64,000 bases of DNA from Methanobacterium paludis. GTDB taxonomy: Archaea > Methanobacteriota > Methanobacteria > Methanobacteriales > Methanobacteriaceae. Shown one piece after another: positions 27,811 to 37,500 of this stretch. Both the position numbers and the translations under genes were made by a program. The notes under the pieces are model-generated. The model ran no database searches. It was not told where the DNA came from and saw only the letters and a list, made by a program, of their open reading frames with translations. Location: assembly GCF_000214725.1 (NCBI RefSeq), contig NC_015574.1, positions 2,295,001 through 2,359,000 on the forward strand. Direction: 5' to 3'. Every line of letters starts with the position of its first letter. The stretch's first letter is position 1.

Positions 27811-29601
27811 ATGGAAACCAAAAGATTCGTGCTTCTGGACATAGATTACATCACAGAAGGCGATAAAGCCGTTGTAAGATTATTCGGGAAAATTAAAGGT
27901 GATGAAGAGGGTAAATCAATAATAGTCCTTGATAAAAACTTCAAACCGTACATATACGTCGTTCCCAGGGATATAGAAACCTGCGCAGATGATGTAAGTG
28001 AGCTTGAAGTGGAATCAGTTGAGTGGGTTCGTAAAAATGACAACGGTCAGGATAAAGACTTTCTGAAGGTTATATTAAACCATCCACAGGATGTACCAAA
28101 ATTAAGGGACATTATAAGGGATTTAGAATCTGTAGAGGACATCCGGGAACATGACATACCATTTTACCGCCGTTACCTTGTAGATAAGGGAATATTTCCC
28201 ATGTCCGAGGTTGAAGTGGATGGTAAGTGCCTGACTGGAAATGATGTCAAATTTTCCTGCGAGGAGGATGTTTGCATCTTCCAGATGGAGGGTGAACCAC
28301 GTCCCCTTGAATCAGAGTTTCCTGAGCTCAAGATCCTGAGCTTTGATATTGAGGTGCGAAACCCCAAGGGCATGCCCCAGGCAGAGGTTGATGAGATCAT
28401 CATGATAAGTCTTTCAAGTAACCAGGGTCTTGAGAAGGTGATTTCAACCGCAAAATCATCCCTTGATTTTGTTGAAACAGTGAAAACTGAGGCAAGGATG
28501 CTTGAAAGATTTGTGGAAATTGTGAAGTCAGAAAATCCCGACCTTCTGATTGGATACAACTCTGACAACTTTGACATGCCCTACATAAGGGACAGGGCTG
28601 CCAAGCTCGGTGTGAAGCTGAAGCTGGGCACAGACGGTTCCCAGCTCAAATTTATGAGGCGGGGTTTTGCAAATGCCGGCCTGGTGAAAGGCAGGATACA
28701 CGTGGATCTCTACCTTTTAATGCGCCGTTACCTTACCCTTGACCGTTACACCCTGGAAAGGGTTTACAGGGAGCTTTTTGGCGAGGAGAAAAGGGATATT
28801 CCAGGTGATGAGATCTTCGAGTACTGGGATGACGGTGGGAAAAAGCTGGAAATGCTCTTCAATTATTCACTGGACGATGCTGTGGCAGTTACAAAGATTG
28901 GGGAGAAGATGTTGCCCTTGAGTCTTGAACTTACAAGGATAGTGGGCCAGCCATTTTTTGATATTGCCAGAATGACCACGGGACAGATGGTTGAATGGTA
29001 CCTGATCCGAAAGGCCTATGAGTACGGAGATATGGTTCCAAACAAACCTTCATCATCACAGTACTCACAAAGAAGGCATAAAAAGAGGATAGCCGGGGGT
29101 TACGTAAAGGACCCTGTTAAGGGACTGCACGAGAACATAGTTTCCTTCGATTTCAGGAGCCTGTACCCGAGTATAATCATATCAAAAAATGTTTCTCCAG
29201 ACACATTTGTGGAGGAGTGCGATGAAGATACTTGCCATATAGCTCCAGAGGTGGGTCACAAGTTCCTTAAAGAGCCTGTGGGTTTTGTACCCTCAATAAT
29301 TGGGAACATACTCAAGGAACGTGTCAGGATTAAAACCCAGATGAAAGCATCTGAAAATCCCCGGGAAAAGCAGATCTTGGACGTGCAGCAGCAGGCCCTT
29401 AAAAGACTTGCAAACTCCATGTACGGTGTTTACGGTTATTCAAGATTTAGATGGTACAGAATAGAATGTGCAGATGCCGTAACGGCCTGGGGAAGGGATT
29501 TCATCAAGAAAACCATGAAAAAAGCCGAGGATTATGGTTTTAAAGCAATTTATGCCGATACTGATGGTTTTTATGCTACCTACATTGAAGATGACGATTA
29601 A
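27811..29601 (+). CDS. polB1: Family B DNA polymerase, large part of a split enzyme
   Basis: 596 aa. Exonuclease motifs SFDIEVRN (Exo I), IGYNSDNFDMPY (Exo II) and YSLDDAV (Exo III), then polymerase motif A (FDFRSLYPSIII), motif B (QQQALKRLANSMYGVYGY) and motif C (YADTDGFYA). The protein stops 6 residues after motif C, with no thumb. In Methanobacteriales PolB is naturally split, the remainder being a separate small gene of about 220 aa elsewhere, so this is not a truncated gene. The partner is not in this window. TATAAATAG lies about 10-18 nt before the ATG. Confidence 0.93.
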   Translation: METKRFVLLDIDYITEGDKAVVRLFGKIKGDEEGKSIIVLDKNFKPYIYVVPRDIETCADDVSELEVESVEWVRKNDNGQDKDFLKVILNHPQDVPKLRDIIRDLESVEDIREHDIPFYRRYLVDKGIFPMSEVEVDGKCLTGNDVKFSCEEDVCIFQMEGEPRPLESEFPELKILSFDIEVRNPKGMPQAEVDEIIMISLSSNQGLEKVISTAKSSLDFVETVKTEARMLERFVEIVKSENPDLLIGYNSDNFDMPYIRDRAAKLGVKLKLGTDGSQLKFMRRGFANAGLVKGRIHVDLYLLMRRYLTLDRYTLERVYRELFGEEKRDIPGDEIFEYWDDGGKKLEMLFNYSLDDAVAVTKIGEKMLPLSLELTRIVGQPFFDIARMTTGQMVEWYLIRKAYEYGDMVPNKPSSSQYSQRRHKKRIAGGYVKDPVKGLHENIVSFDFRSLYPSIIISKNVSPDTFVEECDEDTCHIAPEVGHKFLKEPVGFVPSIIGNILKERVRIKTQMKASENPREKQILDVQQQALKRLANSMYGVYGYSRFRWYRIECADAVTAWGRDFIKKTMKKAEDYGFKAIYADTDGFYATYIEDDD

Positions 29602-29763
29602 ATTCAATCAATAAAAATCAGAGCATTCCATACTTTCAAAGTAAATTTAAAATGAGTTAAAGCCTTGCAATACATATTTTGCAATACATATTGATGGAGA
29701 TCAATCTTGAATCTCAATCTTGAATCAATTAAACTCACAATATTTTTTTTATAACGTTCATGC

Positions 29764-30537
29764 TCATTCATAGGGTACATCAATCAAGCCCAATAAACGG
29801 GTGGTGAATATCATAAGGAATGGTGCCACCAAAACCGTTCCAATGAGTTGTCCCACAGTGGAGCCCAAATAGGGTATTCCCTGGAGTGCATTGAAGATAA
29901 GCTGTTTAACTATGTAAAACACTATACCCGTAATGATAGTAACCAGGAGCATGTTTTTCAGGCCTACCTTTCTTATCTTTTCAAAGACCTGGGGCATGTT
30001 AAATCCCCAACGGATGCTTCCATCATGATGAGCCATAGTTAAAATCGCCCCCTGCATCATGATATTAAAACAGATGAAAAAGATCACCAACCCTATGATC
30101 AGTGCATATTCCATGAACAGGCCTAAATCAAGGTTGGTAAAGGTTGCAAATTCAAAAATTCCGACGATCAGCAGTATCAACGGTAAAATAAAATAAACTA
30201 TGAGAATCAGACTCTCCTTTATTCCATGGACAAAGAGATTTAAGGGATGGTGAAAACCAGGTGGACTGGTTGATCCTTCAACTGTTTCCTCCACTATACG
30301 AAACCCGTACCCTATTTCAATAAAGGACAATACTGTAATAACTCCCACTATTGAGGCAATTATCAAAACATCAGATATGCTGCCAATTGTATAAACTGAG
30401 TTTAAATCAGTAACATGGTCAGTTAAAACCAGTATTAATCCCAGTATCAAAAAGTTACGCCAGTCTGAAACTGCATATACCATCGCATCCTTTAAAATAG
30501 TTTTTAATTTTCTATTGGCAACCACAAATATTCCCAT
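29764..30537 (-). CDS. DUF4013-type multi-TM membrane protein
   Basis: 257 aa with about six hydrophobic helices (for example residues 28-45, 54-74, 111-130, 140-165, 197-215 and 225-245). The early motif GYGFRIVEETVEG is typical of archaeal DUF4013 proteins. Function unknown. The ribosome binding site is poor, so the exact start is uncertain. Confidence 0.68.
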   Translation of the reverse strand: MGIFVVANRKLKTILKDAMVYAVSDWRNFLILGLILVLTDHVTDLNSVYTIGSISDVLIIASIVGVITVLSFIEIGYGFRIVEETVEGSTSPPGFHHPLNLFVHGIKESLILIVYFILPLILLIVGIFEFATFTNLDLGLFMEYALIIGLVIFFICFNIMMQGAILTMAHHDGSIRWGFNMPQVFEKIRKVGLKNMLLVTIITGIVFYIVKQLIFNALQGIPYLGSTVGQLIGTVLVAPFLMIFTTRLLGLIDVPYE

Positions 30538-30763
30538 CCTATAAAGTACCCTGACACTATAGTAACTGCAATTAAGGATCTAAGATTTTAAGAAGCATTT
30601 CAAATTTTCTTCTGAAACTTTACCCTGAATTCATTATCAAGTTCTTGGGCAATTACAATCATCTATGGCCTGGTTTTCTTCGTTTTAACTGTTAAAAACA
30701 CCAGAATATGATGATTACTAATTTTATTGTTAGTTCATTACCTAAAAAAATAGGTATAATTAA

Positions 30764-31276
30764 TTAGTTATATCGTTCATAGCAAACGATCTGACCGGTA
30801 GTTTTTCTTGGTCTTGGATCCGGGCTTTCGTCTGGATATCCAAGTGTGAACATTGCCACAACTCTTATACCAGTTGGTATTCCCAATGTTTCCTTCACTG
30901 CTTCTTCACTGAATGCTCCCAACCAGCAGGTTCCAAGTCCTTCCTCCACAGCTTCGAGGACCATGAATGAAACTGCAATTGACAGATCTACTGTGTAAGC
31001 AGGCTGTCCACACGGCATTACAGATGCGGATTCTGTTGAGCATGCCACAATTATCACGGGTGCTTCCTGGATAAATTGCTGACCGTTGGCTGCAGCTACA
31101 AGGTTTTTTCTCGTGTTTTCATCCCTCACCACCAGGAACTTCCATTCCTGACGATTTGCAGCTGAAGGTGCCAGTCTTGCTGCTTCTAATATTTTATCAA
31201 GCTTCTCTTCCTCTACTTCCACATCTTTGTATCTTCTTATGCTTCTTCTATCCTTTATCGCTTCAAAAACATCCAT
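30764..31276 (-). CDS. Nitroreductase-family FMN oxidoreductase
   Basis: 170 aa. KDRRSIRRYKD at the N terminus binds FMN phosphate; ARLAPSAANRQEWKFLVV, MVLEAVEEGLGTCWLGAF and the C-terminal GYP are family hallmarks. Likely uses NAD(P)H or F420H2 for reduction of unknown compounds. ATG 31276 follows GGGGGAGAT; the frame extends to 31324 without a ribosome binding site. Confidence 0.85.
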   Translation of the reverse strand: MDVFEAIKDRRSIRRYKDVEVEEEKLDKILEAARLAPSAANRQEWKFLVVRDENTRKNLVAAANGQQFIQEAPVIIVACSTESASVMPCGQPAYTVDLSIAVSFMVLEAVEEGLGTCWLGAFSEEAVKETLGIPTGIRVVAMFTLGYPDESPDPRPRKTTGQIVCYERYN

Positions 31277-31623
31277 AGAAAAACATCTCCCCCATTTTTC
31301 ATCCAGATAAATCTCAAACCCCACTTAAATTTGATTAACCATAGAAAGTTTAGGTTTGAGTATGCTTCAGCTCCTTTCTATAAATATTTGAAATAGATGT
31401 TTATTTTTATCTAATTTAACATCAATAAATTTTACTTAAATGAAAATCTAAAAAAAGAGAACTTCATTGAGGATATATTTTCTAAATTTTAGTTGATTTT
31501 CTAAATTGTTGAATAATCTATTCTAAATTTTTATCTACTTAGTAAATTTTACATAAATTGAAAATTATATGGTGAACATAAAATTATCAAAGATAATAGG
31601 ATTCCATTAAAAGGAGGAAAAAA
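31277..31623. other. AT-rich intergenic region between divergent genes
   Basis: About 347 bases serving the divergent nitroreductase and methyltransferase genes. AT-rich throughout; ACATAAATTG/AAATTATATGG near 31550-31571 is a possible TATA for the methyltransferase. Nothing else recognised. Confidence 0.4.
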
Positions 31624-32301
31624 ATGTCACACAGCATAATAAAGGAAAGATTCAATGAATGCGCCGAAGAATACGATAAACAGCGCAGAGCCCTTATTCC
31701 TCATCTTGATGAATTTTACGCTACAGTGGCTGATCTGGCCCGAAGTGAGGTTCCAGGGCCGAAAATACTGGATCTTGGAGCAGGTACAGGGTTGCTCACA
31801 AAACAACTCTTTAAAAGATACAGACGGGCCGAATTAACCCTCATAGACCTTTCTGAAAATATGTTGAACATGGCAAAGCAGAGGTTTGAAGGTTTCCCCA
31901 ACTTCAACTACATAAATGGGAACTACCTTGAACATGATTTTGATAATTCATTTGACATCGTGACATCCTCACTTTCAATCCACCACCTTGAAAACCGCGA
32001 TAAAAAGGTTCTCTACGGTAAGATATATGATATCCTGAACGATGGCGGAATATTCATCAACGCGGACCAGGTTCACGCCCCAAATCCGCAAAATGAAAAG
32101 GAATACCAGAGAAAATGGTGGGAGTACATAGAGGAGGGTCCACTTACTGAAGCTGAGAAAAAAGCTGTTTTGAAAAGGATGGAACTTGACAAACCCGCAA
32201 CCCTCGAAAAAAACCTGAAATGGCTTGAAAACATCGGGTTTAGGGATGTGGATGTTTACTACAAGTACTATAATTTCTGTATAATGTACGGTAAAAAATG
32301 A
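31624..32301 (+). CDS. Class I SAM-dependent methyltransferase
   Basis: 225 aa. ILDLGAGTGLLTKQLFKRY is motif I; LTLIDLSENM, FDIVTSSLSIHHLE and LNDGGIFINADQ follow in order. Small-molecule methyltransferase of unknown acceptor. Excellent AGGAGG ribosome binding site 7 nt before the ATG. The downstream QueG-like gene starts 90 nt later on the same strand. Confidence 0.85.
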   Translation: MSHSIIKERFNECAEEYDKQRRALIPHLDEFYATVADLARSEVPGPKILDLGAGTGLLTKQLFKRYRRAELTLIDLSENMLNMAKQRFEGFPNFNYINGNYLEHDFDNSFDIVTSSLSIHHLENRDKKVLYGKIYDILNDGGIFINADQVHAPNPQNEKEYQRKWWEYIEEGPLTEAEKKAVLKRMELDKPATLEKNLKWLENIGFRDVDVYYKYYNFCIMYGKK

Positions 32302-32391
32302 TAACCAAAATGAAAAGTCAAACTGTAAATGAAGTTATAATATCAACTGAAAGACAAAAAAATGGGGTAAAAATAAGGGCAGGAGTTTCAA

Positions 32392-33099
32392 ATGTTGTTT
32401 AACGAACGTTTAGATGAATTTGCAAGGGAACTGGGTGCAGATTTTGTTGGTGTGGCTGACCTTTCCAGTGCACATGAGGCCATTGAAGAGCAGGGTGGGG
32501 AGAGAATTGCTGCTTATCCCCGGGCAATTTCCATTGGAATCGTACTTCTGGACACCATTATCGATGAGCTTCCCCACAGGTGCGAACGCTGTGTAGCTGT
32601 CAGCTACCAGCATGCCTACGATGTCACGAACCTAAGGCTTGACCTTATAACCTCACGTTTGAGCAATTCAATCCAGAAAGATGGTTACAAAGCCCTTCCA
32701 ATACCTGCATCAGAACGTTGCGATGATGAACGCATATGTGCAGTTTTTTCAAACAAAATGGCGGCTCATTTAGCTGGTTTGGGTTGGATAGGTAAAAGCT
32801 GCCTTTTAATCACACCTGAGGCTGGTCCAAGGGTCCGATGGGCAACTGTGCTGACAGATGCGCCTTTAAGTGTTACAGGAGAACCTATGGAAGAACGCTG
32901 CGGTAAATGCACTGATTGCATGGACATCTGCCCGGTATCTGCATTTACAGGGAGAAATTTCAGGGAAGATGAGCCAAGGGAGGCTCGTTACAATGCCAGA
33001 AAGTGTGAGGAATACTTTGAAGATATGAGAAAGACTGGAAGTACAGCAGTCTGCGGCCTCTGTGTTTACGTCTGTCCACATGGGCAAAAACAGAAATGA
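32392..33099 (+). CDS. Double [4Fe-4S] cluster protein, QueG-like
   Basis: 235 aa. The clusters are given by CGKCTDCMDICPVSAF and CGLCVYVCPHG near the C terminus, the two-cluster pattern of epoxyqueuosine reductase (QueG) relatives. The protein is shorter than QueG (about 380 aa) and lacks its C-terminal helical repeats. Archaea make archaeosine, not queuosine, so it is unlikely to be QueG itself; a corrinoid or electron-transfer role is possible. GGCAGGAG lies 6 nt before the ATG. Confidence 0.8.
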   Translation: MLFNERLDEFARELGADFVGVADLSSAHEAIEEQGGERIAAYPRAISIGIVLLDTIIDELPHRCERCVAVSYQHAYDVTNLRLDLITSRLSNSIQKDGYKALPIPASERCDDERICAVFSNKMAAHLAGLGWIGKSCLLITPEAGPRVRWATVLTDAPLSVTGEPMEERCGKCTDCMDICPVSAFTGRNFREDEPREARYNARKCEEYFEDMRKTGSTAVCGLCVYVCPHGQKQK

Positions 33100-33218
33100 T
33101 TTTTTAATAATTAACTAAAACAATGGATAAATAAAATTAAGAATTGATAAATCAGAATTAAAAGATTTTTAGGAAAAATTAAATTAAAATTTTTAAGAAA
33201 AATAAAGTTTTAACAATA

Positions 33219-33974
33219 TTAATGTATGGATCTAAGGATGGTAACAGCGAAAACAGCAGCTCCAAATCCATTATCTATGTTCACAACTGCAATTCCCGGG
33301 GCGCATGATTGAAGCATTGCATAAAGTGCCGTAAATCCTCCTTCTCCAACTCCGTATCCAACGGATGTTGGCACGCCAACAACTGGAATATCCACAAGAC
33401 CTGCTACAACAGATGGTAATGCTCCTTCCATCCCTGCAACCACTATAATTACCTTAACGTCTTCCTCGATCATTTTCCTGACGTGAGAAAATAGCCTGTG
33501 GATTCCTGCAACTCCCACGTCGTACGCCCTTACCACTTCACATCCTGCTTCCTCTGCAACTACTCTGGCCTCTTCTGCAACTGGAATATCTGAGGTACCT
33601 GCTGTTATTATGCCAATTTTACCTATTTTCTCGATTTCATGGTCCCTGATCACTAAGATGTTGGCTCTTTTATTGTACTCCAGTTTAAAACCTTTATCAG
33701 TTAACACCGTTAGATCATCTTTTATGGCATCGTATCTCTCATTTTGAAGTCGGGTTACAATTACGCGCCCCTCACTTGCCAGGATTATTTTTACGATCTC
33801 CTCGTCATCCTTACCCTCCGCAAAAATTGTTTCTGGAACGCCTGTTCTAACATCACGGCCTGTGTCTAACTTTGCAAAATCCTCTAACTCCAGGATCTGC
33901 GAGGTTTTAAGCATTTTTTCAGCTTCTTCTGCCGAAATTTCCCCGTTTATAAGTTTTTGAAGTATTTCCCTCAT
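33219..33974 (-). CDS. larB: LarB, nickel-pincer cofactor biosynthesis carboxylase
   Basis: 251 aa. The N-terminal helical part (ILQKLINGEISAEEAEKML) precedes the AIR-carboxylase (PurE-like) domain: GIITAGTSDIPVAEEA, VIIVVAGMEGALPSVVAGL and GVPTSVGYGVGEGG. LarB carboxylates and hydrolyses nicotinic acid adenine dinucleotide in nickel-pincer cofactor synthesis. LarC and LarE are not seen here. It is divergent from hypF, another nickel-enzyme maturation gene, 392 bp away. Confidence 0.9.
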   Translation of the reverse strand: MREILQKLINGEISAEEAEKMLKTSQILELEDFAKLDTGRDVRTGVPETIFAEGKDDEEIVKIILASEGRVIVTRLQNERYDAIKDDLTVLTDKGFKLEYNKRANILVIRDHEIEKIGKIGIITAGTSDIPVAEEARVVAEEAGCEVVRAYDVGVAGIHRLFSHVRKMIEEDVKVIIVVAGMEGALPSVVAGLVDIPVVGVPTSVGYGVGEGGFTALYAMLQSCAPGIAVVNIDNGFGAAVFAVTILRSIH

Positions 33975-34366
33975 GGTATCACTAATCTTATCTATCCCAA
34001 TATATAAAGTTGAAATGTTAAAAACAATTCTATAGGATCTAGATACTTAAATAAATTTTATTTATTAAAATAAGTTCATAGATTCAATATCAGAATCTGA
34101 TTTTTAAGGGGACATAGATTTTAAAAAGAGGAGAACCTTTTTAAAGCGGATAAAACCTACAGAATCACTTTAATATATTACATGAATAAAATATATGGAA
34201 TCCTTAAAATTGGAATTAACACATGAGATGATTAAGTCAAACAGATCCGAATTAATCACATGCAAAATAGTGAGATGCATATCTACAGGAATATCATTGG
34301 AATAATTGAAAGATCATTGGAATATGTAACCAGATCAGTATAAAACTTACAATCAAAACTTGGGGT
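33975..34366. other. Intergenic region between larB and hypF
   Basis: About 390 AT-rich bases containing the divergent promoters. AATATATTACATGAATAAAATATATGG (34171-34197) offers TATA-like elements for hypF. AGATCATTGGAATA occurs twice within 40 bases (34283-34323 region, imperfect) as part of a small local repeat. No gene seen. Confidence 0.4.
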
Positions 34367-36682
34367 ATGAAGTTGGAAAAAGCCAGAATCTTAGTACAGG
34401 GAATAGTGCAGGGAGTTGGATTCAGACCCACTGTATACAGAATAGCAAAGAGCATGAATCTCACAGGATACGTGCGCAATCTTGGAAATATCGTTGAAAT
34501 CCTGCTTGAAGGAGAAAAAGATGAAATAGAAGATTTTGCAAAAAATTTGAAGCTGAAAAAACCCCCAATATCCAAGATAAACTCCCTAAAAATAGAATGG
34601 CTCGAATCCGATGTTTCAGGGGAATTTAACGACTTTGAGATACTGAAAAGCTCTGAAAACTTCTCAGGATCATCCGTAATACCCCCGGACCTTGCAACAT
34701 GCGACCAGTGCCTTGAAGAGGTTTTAAACAACAAAGACCGCAGGTACAGGTATCCCTTCACAGCCTGCACAGACTGCGGCCCACGATTCACAGTTATAAA
34801 ATCCATTCCCTACGACAGGGAACGGACATCCATGGACGAATTTCCATTATGCAGCGACTGCACGGAAGAGTACCAGAACCCAGAAGACCGCAGGTACCAT
34901 GCTGAAGCCACATGCTGTCCAGAATGTGGGCCAGAAGTCTTCTTGTACAAAGAAAACCGTATAAATGTGGAAAATCCAATAAAAGAAGCAGTTAAACTGA
35001 TAGATGATGGGAATATACTGGCAATAAAGGGTATTGGGGGCACACACCTGGTTGTAAAGACAACTGAAGAGGGGCCTGTGGACGAACTTCGAAAGAGACT
35101 TGGAAGGTTTAACCAGGCATTTGCCTGCATGTCACCTGACATTGAAACAATTAAAACCTTTGCAGAGGTTGCAGATTTTGAGGAAAAAACCTTGCTTTCA
35201 AGAAGAAGGCCCATAGTTGTTTTAAACAAAAACCAGGATTATTACTTGGCGCCGTCTGTTTCACCAATGCTCCACAACTTAGGTGTGATGCTTCCATATT
35301 CTGCACTCCACCACCTTTTATTCCAATACACCCACGAACCTGCATTCATCATGACATCGGCAAACATGCCAGGAGAGCCAATGCTCATAGGAAACAGTGA
35401 TATAGTTGAGAAACTGGACGGTGTTGCAGATTACTTCCTCCTCCACGACAGACAGATCATTAACCGATGCGACGACTCTGTTGTAAGGTTCAGAGGAGGT
35501 GAAATGGCATTTATAAGGCGTTCAAGAGGTTATGTTCCTGAACCCTACAATTTTTCAGGGATCAACAATAAATTGAACGTACTTGCACTGGGACCTGAAA
35601 TCGACGTCACCTTCTCACTTTTAAAGGAGGGAAACTGCTATGTATCCCAGCACATCGGGAACACAACCAAGTATGAAACCTTCAAGTACCTTCAAAATGC
35701 CATAGAACACATGATAAACATAACAAAAACAGATTCTGTGGATGTTGTGGCCTGTGACCTCCACCCAATGTTCTTCACAACCAAACTTGCAGAAAAACTG
35801 GGCGATAAATTCCAATGCCCTGTTTTCCCTGTCCAACATCACCATGCACATGCAGCAGCCCTGGCTGTAGATAACGGAGTTGATGAAGTTATGTGCATAG
35901 CTGCAGATGGTGTGGGCTACGGAGAAGATGGAACAGCCTGGGGCGGTGAGATACTCCACTTGAAAGGAGGGAAATATGAAAGGGTTGGGAGTTTGATGCC
36001 GCAAAAAATGGCTGGTGGTGATTTAACAACCAAGTACCCTATTAGAATGGTTATGTCAATGCTTTATGACCATTACGATATTGAAAAACTTGTGGATCTC
36101 ATGAAAACCAATTACCGGGACTACTTCAAGCACGGTGAAAGGGAAGTAGAACTTGTGGCCAAACAGCTTGAGCGTGATTTCAACATCAACCAGACCACCA
36201 GTACCGGGCGTGTTCTTGATGCAATTTCTTCAGCACTTGGTATATGTGGTGAGCGTACATACGAAGGTGAATGTTCAATGAAATTGGAGTCTGTGGCCCG
36301 AAATGGTGCTGATACCCTTGAGATTCCTGTTGAAATTAAAAAACACCATGGAATGGATGTTCTTGACACGACCCAGATAATGCGCTCCCTTCTGGATATG
36401 AAAGGATCCGGCGAGAGAGTGCAGGATATAGCAAGGGCTGCCCAGAAAGCTGTGTCTCAGGGGCTTGCGGAGTTAGCAATAAAGGCTGTGGAAAAAACAG
36501 ATCTGGATGTTATAGGTGGCTCTGGTGGTGTTTTCTACAATGAAGCTGTGAGCATGACCATAAAAGCTGTTGTGGAAGATGCAGGTTACAGGTTCATCCA
36601 GCATAAAAATAGCTGTGCAGGTGATGGTTCTGTGTCAATGGGACAGGCTGCAGTTGCAGCATGGCATTACAGAGACTTATAA
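34367..36682 (+). CDS. hypF: Carbamoyltransferase HypF, NiFe hydrogenase maturation
   Basis: 771 aa, full length. Order: acylphosphatase domain (VQGIVQGVGFRPTVYRIA, residues 9-26), two zinc knuckles (CDQCLEEV...CTDCGPRF and CSDCTEEY...CCPECGPE), YrdC-like domain (DDGNILAIKGIGGTHLVVKT), and Kae1-like domain with HHHAHAAALAVDNG and IAADGVGYGEDGTAWGGE. It makes the carbamoyl group that becomes the CN ligand of the NiFe site. It therefore supports the frh hydrogenase in this window. The start may be ATG 34367 or TTG 34373, as GGGGT sits immediately before the ATG. Confidence 0.95.
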   Translation: MKLEKARILVQGIVQGVGFRPTVYRIAKSMNLTGYVRNLGNIVEILLEGEKDEIEDFAKNLKLKKPPISKINSLKIEWLESDVSGEFNDFEILKSSENFSGSSVIPPDLATCDQCLEEVLNNKDRRYRYPFTACTDCGPRFTVIKSIPYDRERTSMDEFPLCSDCTEEYQNPEDRRYHAEATCCPECGPEVFLYKENRINVENPIKEAVKLIDDGNILAIKGIGGTHLVVKTTEEGPVDELRKRLGRFNQAFACMSPDIETIKTFAEVADFEEKTLLSRRRPIVVLNKNQDYYLAPSVSPMLHNLGVMLPYSALHHLLFQYTHEPAFIMTSANMPGEPMLIGNSDIVEKLDGVADYFLLHDRQIINRCDDSVVRFRGGEMAFIRRSRGYVPEPYNFSGINNKLNVLALGPEIDVTFSLLKEGNCYVSQHIGNTTKYETFKYLQNAIEHMINITKTDSVDVVACDLHPMFFTTKLAEKLGDKFQCPVFPVQHHHAHAAALAVDNGVDEVMCIAADGVGYGEDGTAWGGEILHLKGGKYERVGSLMPQKMAGGDLTTKYPIRMVMSMLYDHYDIEKLVDLMKTNYRDYFKHGEREVELVAKQLERDFNINQTTSTGRVLDAISSALGICGERTYEGECSMKLESVARNGADTLEIPVEIKKHHGMDVLDTTQIMRSLLDMKGSGERVQDIARAAQKAVSQGLAELAIKAVEKTDLDVIGGSGGVFYNEAVSMTIKAVVEDAGYRFIQHKNSCAGDGSVSMGQAAVAAWHYRDL

Positions 36683-36924
36683 ATTAGATTTTTTTTAATT
36701 AGAAGTTATGGGATCTAATTTTAGATCAAGGAATTTAGATTACCTGAAATAAATCTAAAAACATTTATTTTATATAACTAATTTCATAAAATTGGTTGAT
36801 ACTAAAACTAGAGCGTTATAAACGGTACGAACCAACTTAGAACATGTACAACAAAAACAGATAGTTTTAAAGTTATTTAAAGCATAAGCATATTATGAAG
36901 TTCATTACGCCTATGTTCGTTATC

Positions 36925-37365
36925 TTACCTTTTTTTTGGGTTTTCAACTTCAGCTAAAAGCTTTTCTGCATGCCTTTTTGCAACCTCATACTTCTTGATA
37001 AGGCGTCTAAGTTCATTTGCAACTTCAGTTTCACCCATACGGATTCTGCCCTCAACATTTCGAAGTTCTGAAAACTCTTCACCTATGATATTCAACTTTA
37101 TAGACTCAGGACTTATGAATATTTGAATTTCTATGTCCTGGGAGATGTCGTAGTACTTACGGGGCCTTCCACGTTCTATCTTCTGAAATGATGAGCTTAA
37201 TATTCCAAGTTCTTCCATTGCGCGCAGGTGTTCTATGATTGCCTTTTGACCAATATCAAGTTCCCTCGATATCTCGCTTACAAAGCGTGGCTCTTCTCTT
37301 AAAAGGTTTAATATTTCCCTTCTAGTTTTACAGCCCATTACGTCAAGTATTTCTTCAATATCCAT
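36925..37365 (-). CDS. ArsR-like HTH regulator, candidate heat-shock repressor
   Basis: 146 aa. The winged helix (KTRREILNLLREEPRFVSEISRELDIGQKAIIEHLRAMEELGIL) with wing RGRPRKYYDIS is followed by a helical C-terminal half (about residues 100-146) likely used in dimerisation. It is divergent from grpE and shares a 135-bp intergenic region full of palindromes, so local control of grpE-dnaK is likely (inference). A related HTH gene sits next to grpE-dnaK-dnaJ in other Methanobacteriales, as I recall. Confidence 0.8.
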   Translation of the reverse strand: MDIEEILDVMGCKTRREILNLLREEPRFVSEISRELDIGQKAIIEHLRAMEELGILSSSFQKIERGRPRKYYDISQDIEIQIFISPESIKLNIIGEEFSELRNVEGRIRMGETEVANELRRLIKKYEVAKRHAEKLLAEVENPKKR

Positions 37366-37424
37366 CGTTTAACACTCAATTGTTTTTATAATTGTAGTTA
37401 TTTGTTTTAATATTTAATTGTGCG

Positions 37425-37468
37425 AAAGGTTTATATAACCTTTGGTAACTATAATAGTTAAAGGTTAC
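37425..37468 (+). promoter_or_regulatory. grpE promoter with overlapping palindromic operators
   Basis: AAAGGTTTATATAACCTTT (37425-37443) is a near-perfect inverted repeat that contains the TATA sequence TTTATATA (37430-37437). TAACTATAATAGTTA (37446-37460) is a second inverted repeat lying over the expected start site. GTAAC and GTTAC bracket the block (ends near 37468). A repressor bound here would block TBP and polymerase, and the symmetric TATA could also serve the divergent HTH gene. Confidence 0.65.
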
Positions 37469-37500
37469 TGTTCTTTTTATACCAGATAAAAGGTGAATAA

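Noticed and set aside
27811..29601. PolB as a truncated pseudogene
   Set aside because: The break point is the known natural split in Methanobacteriales and all motifs are intact.
34807..35229. Minus-strand open frames inside hypF and dnaK
   Set aside because: Antisense shadows caused by codon bias of the real genes.
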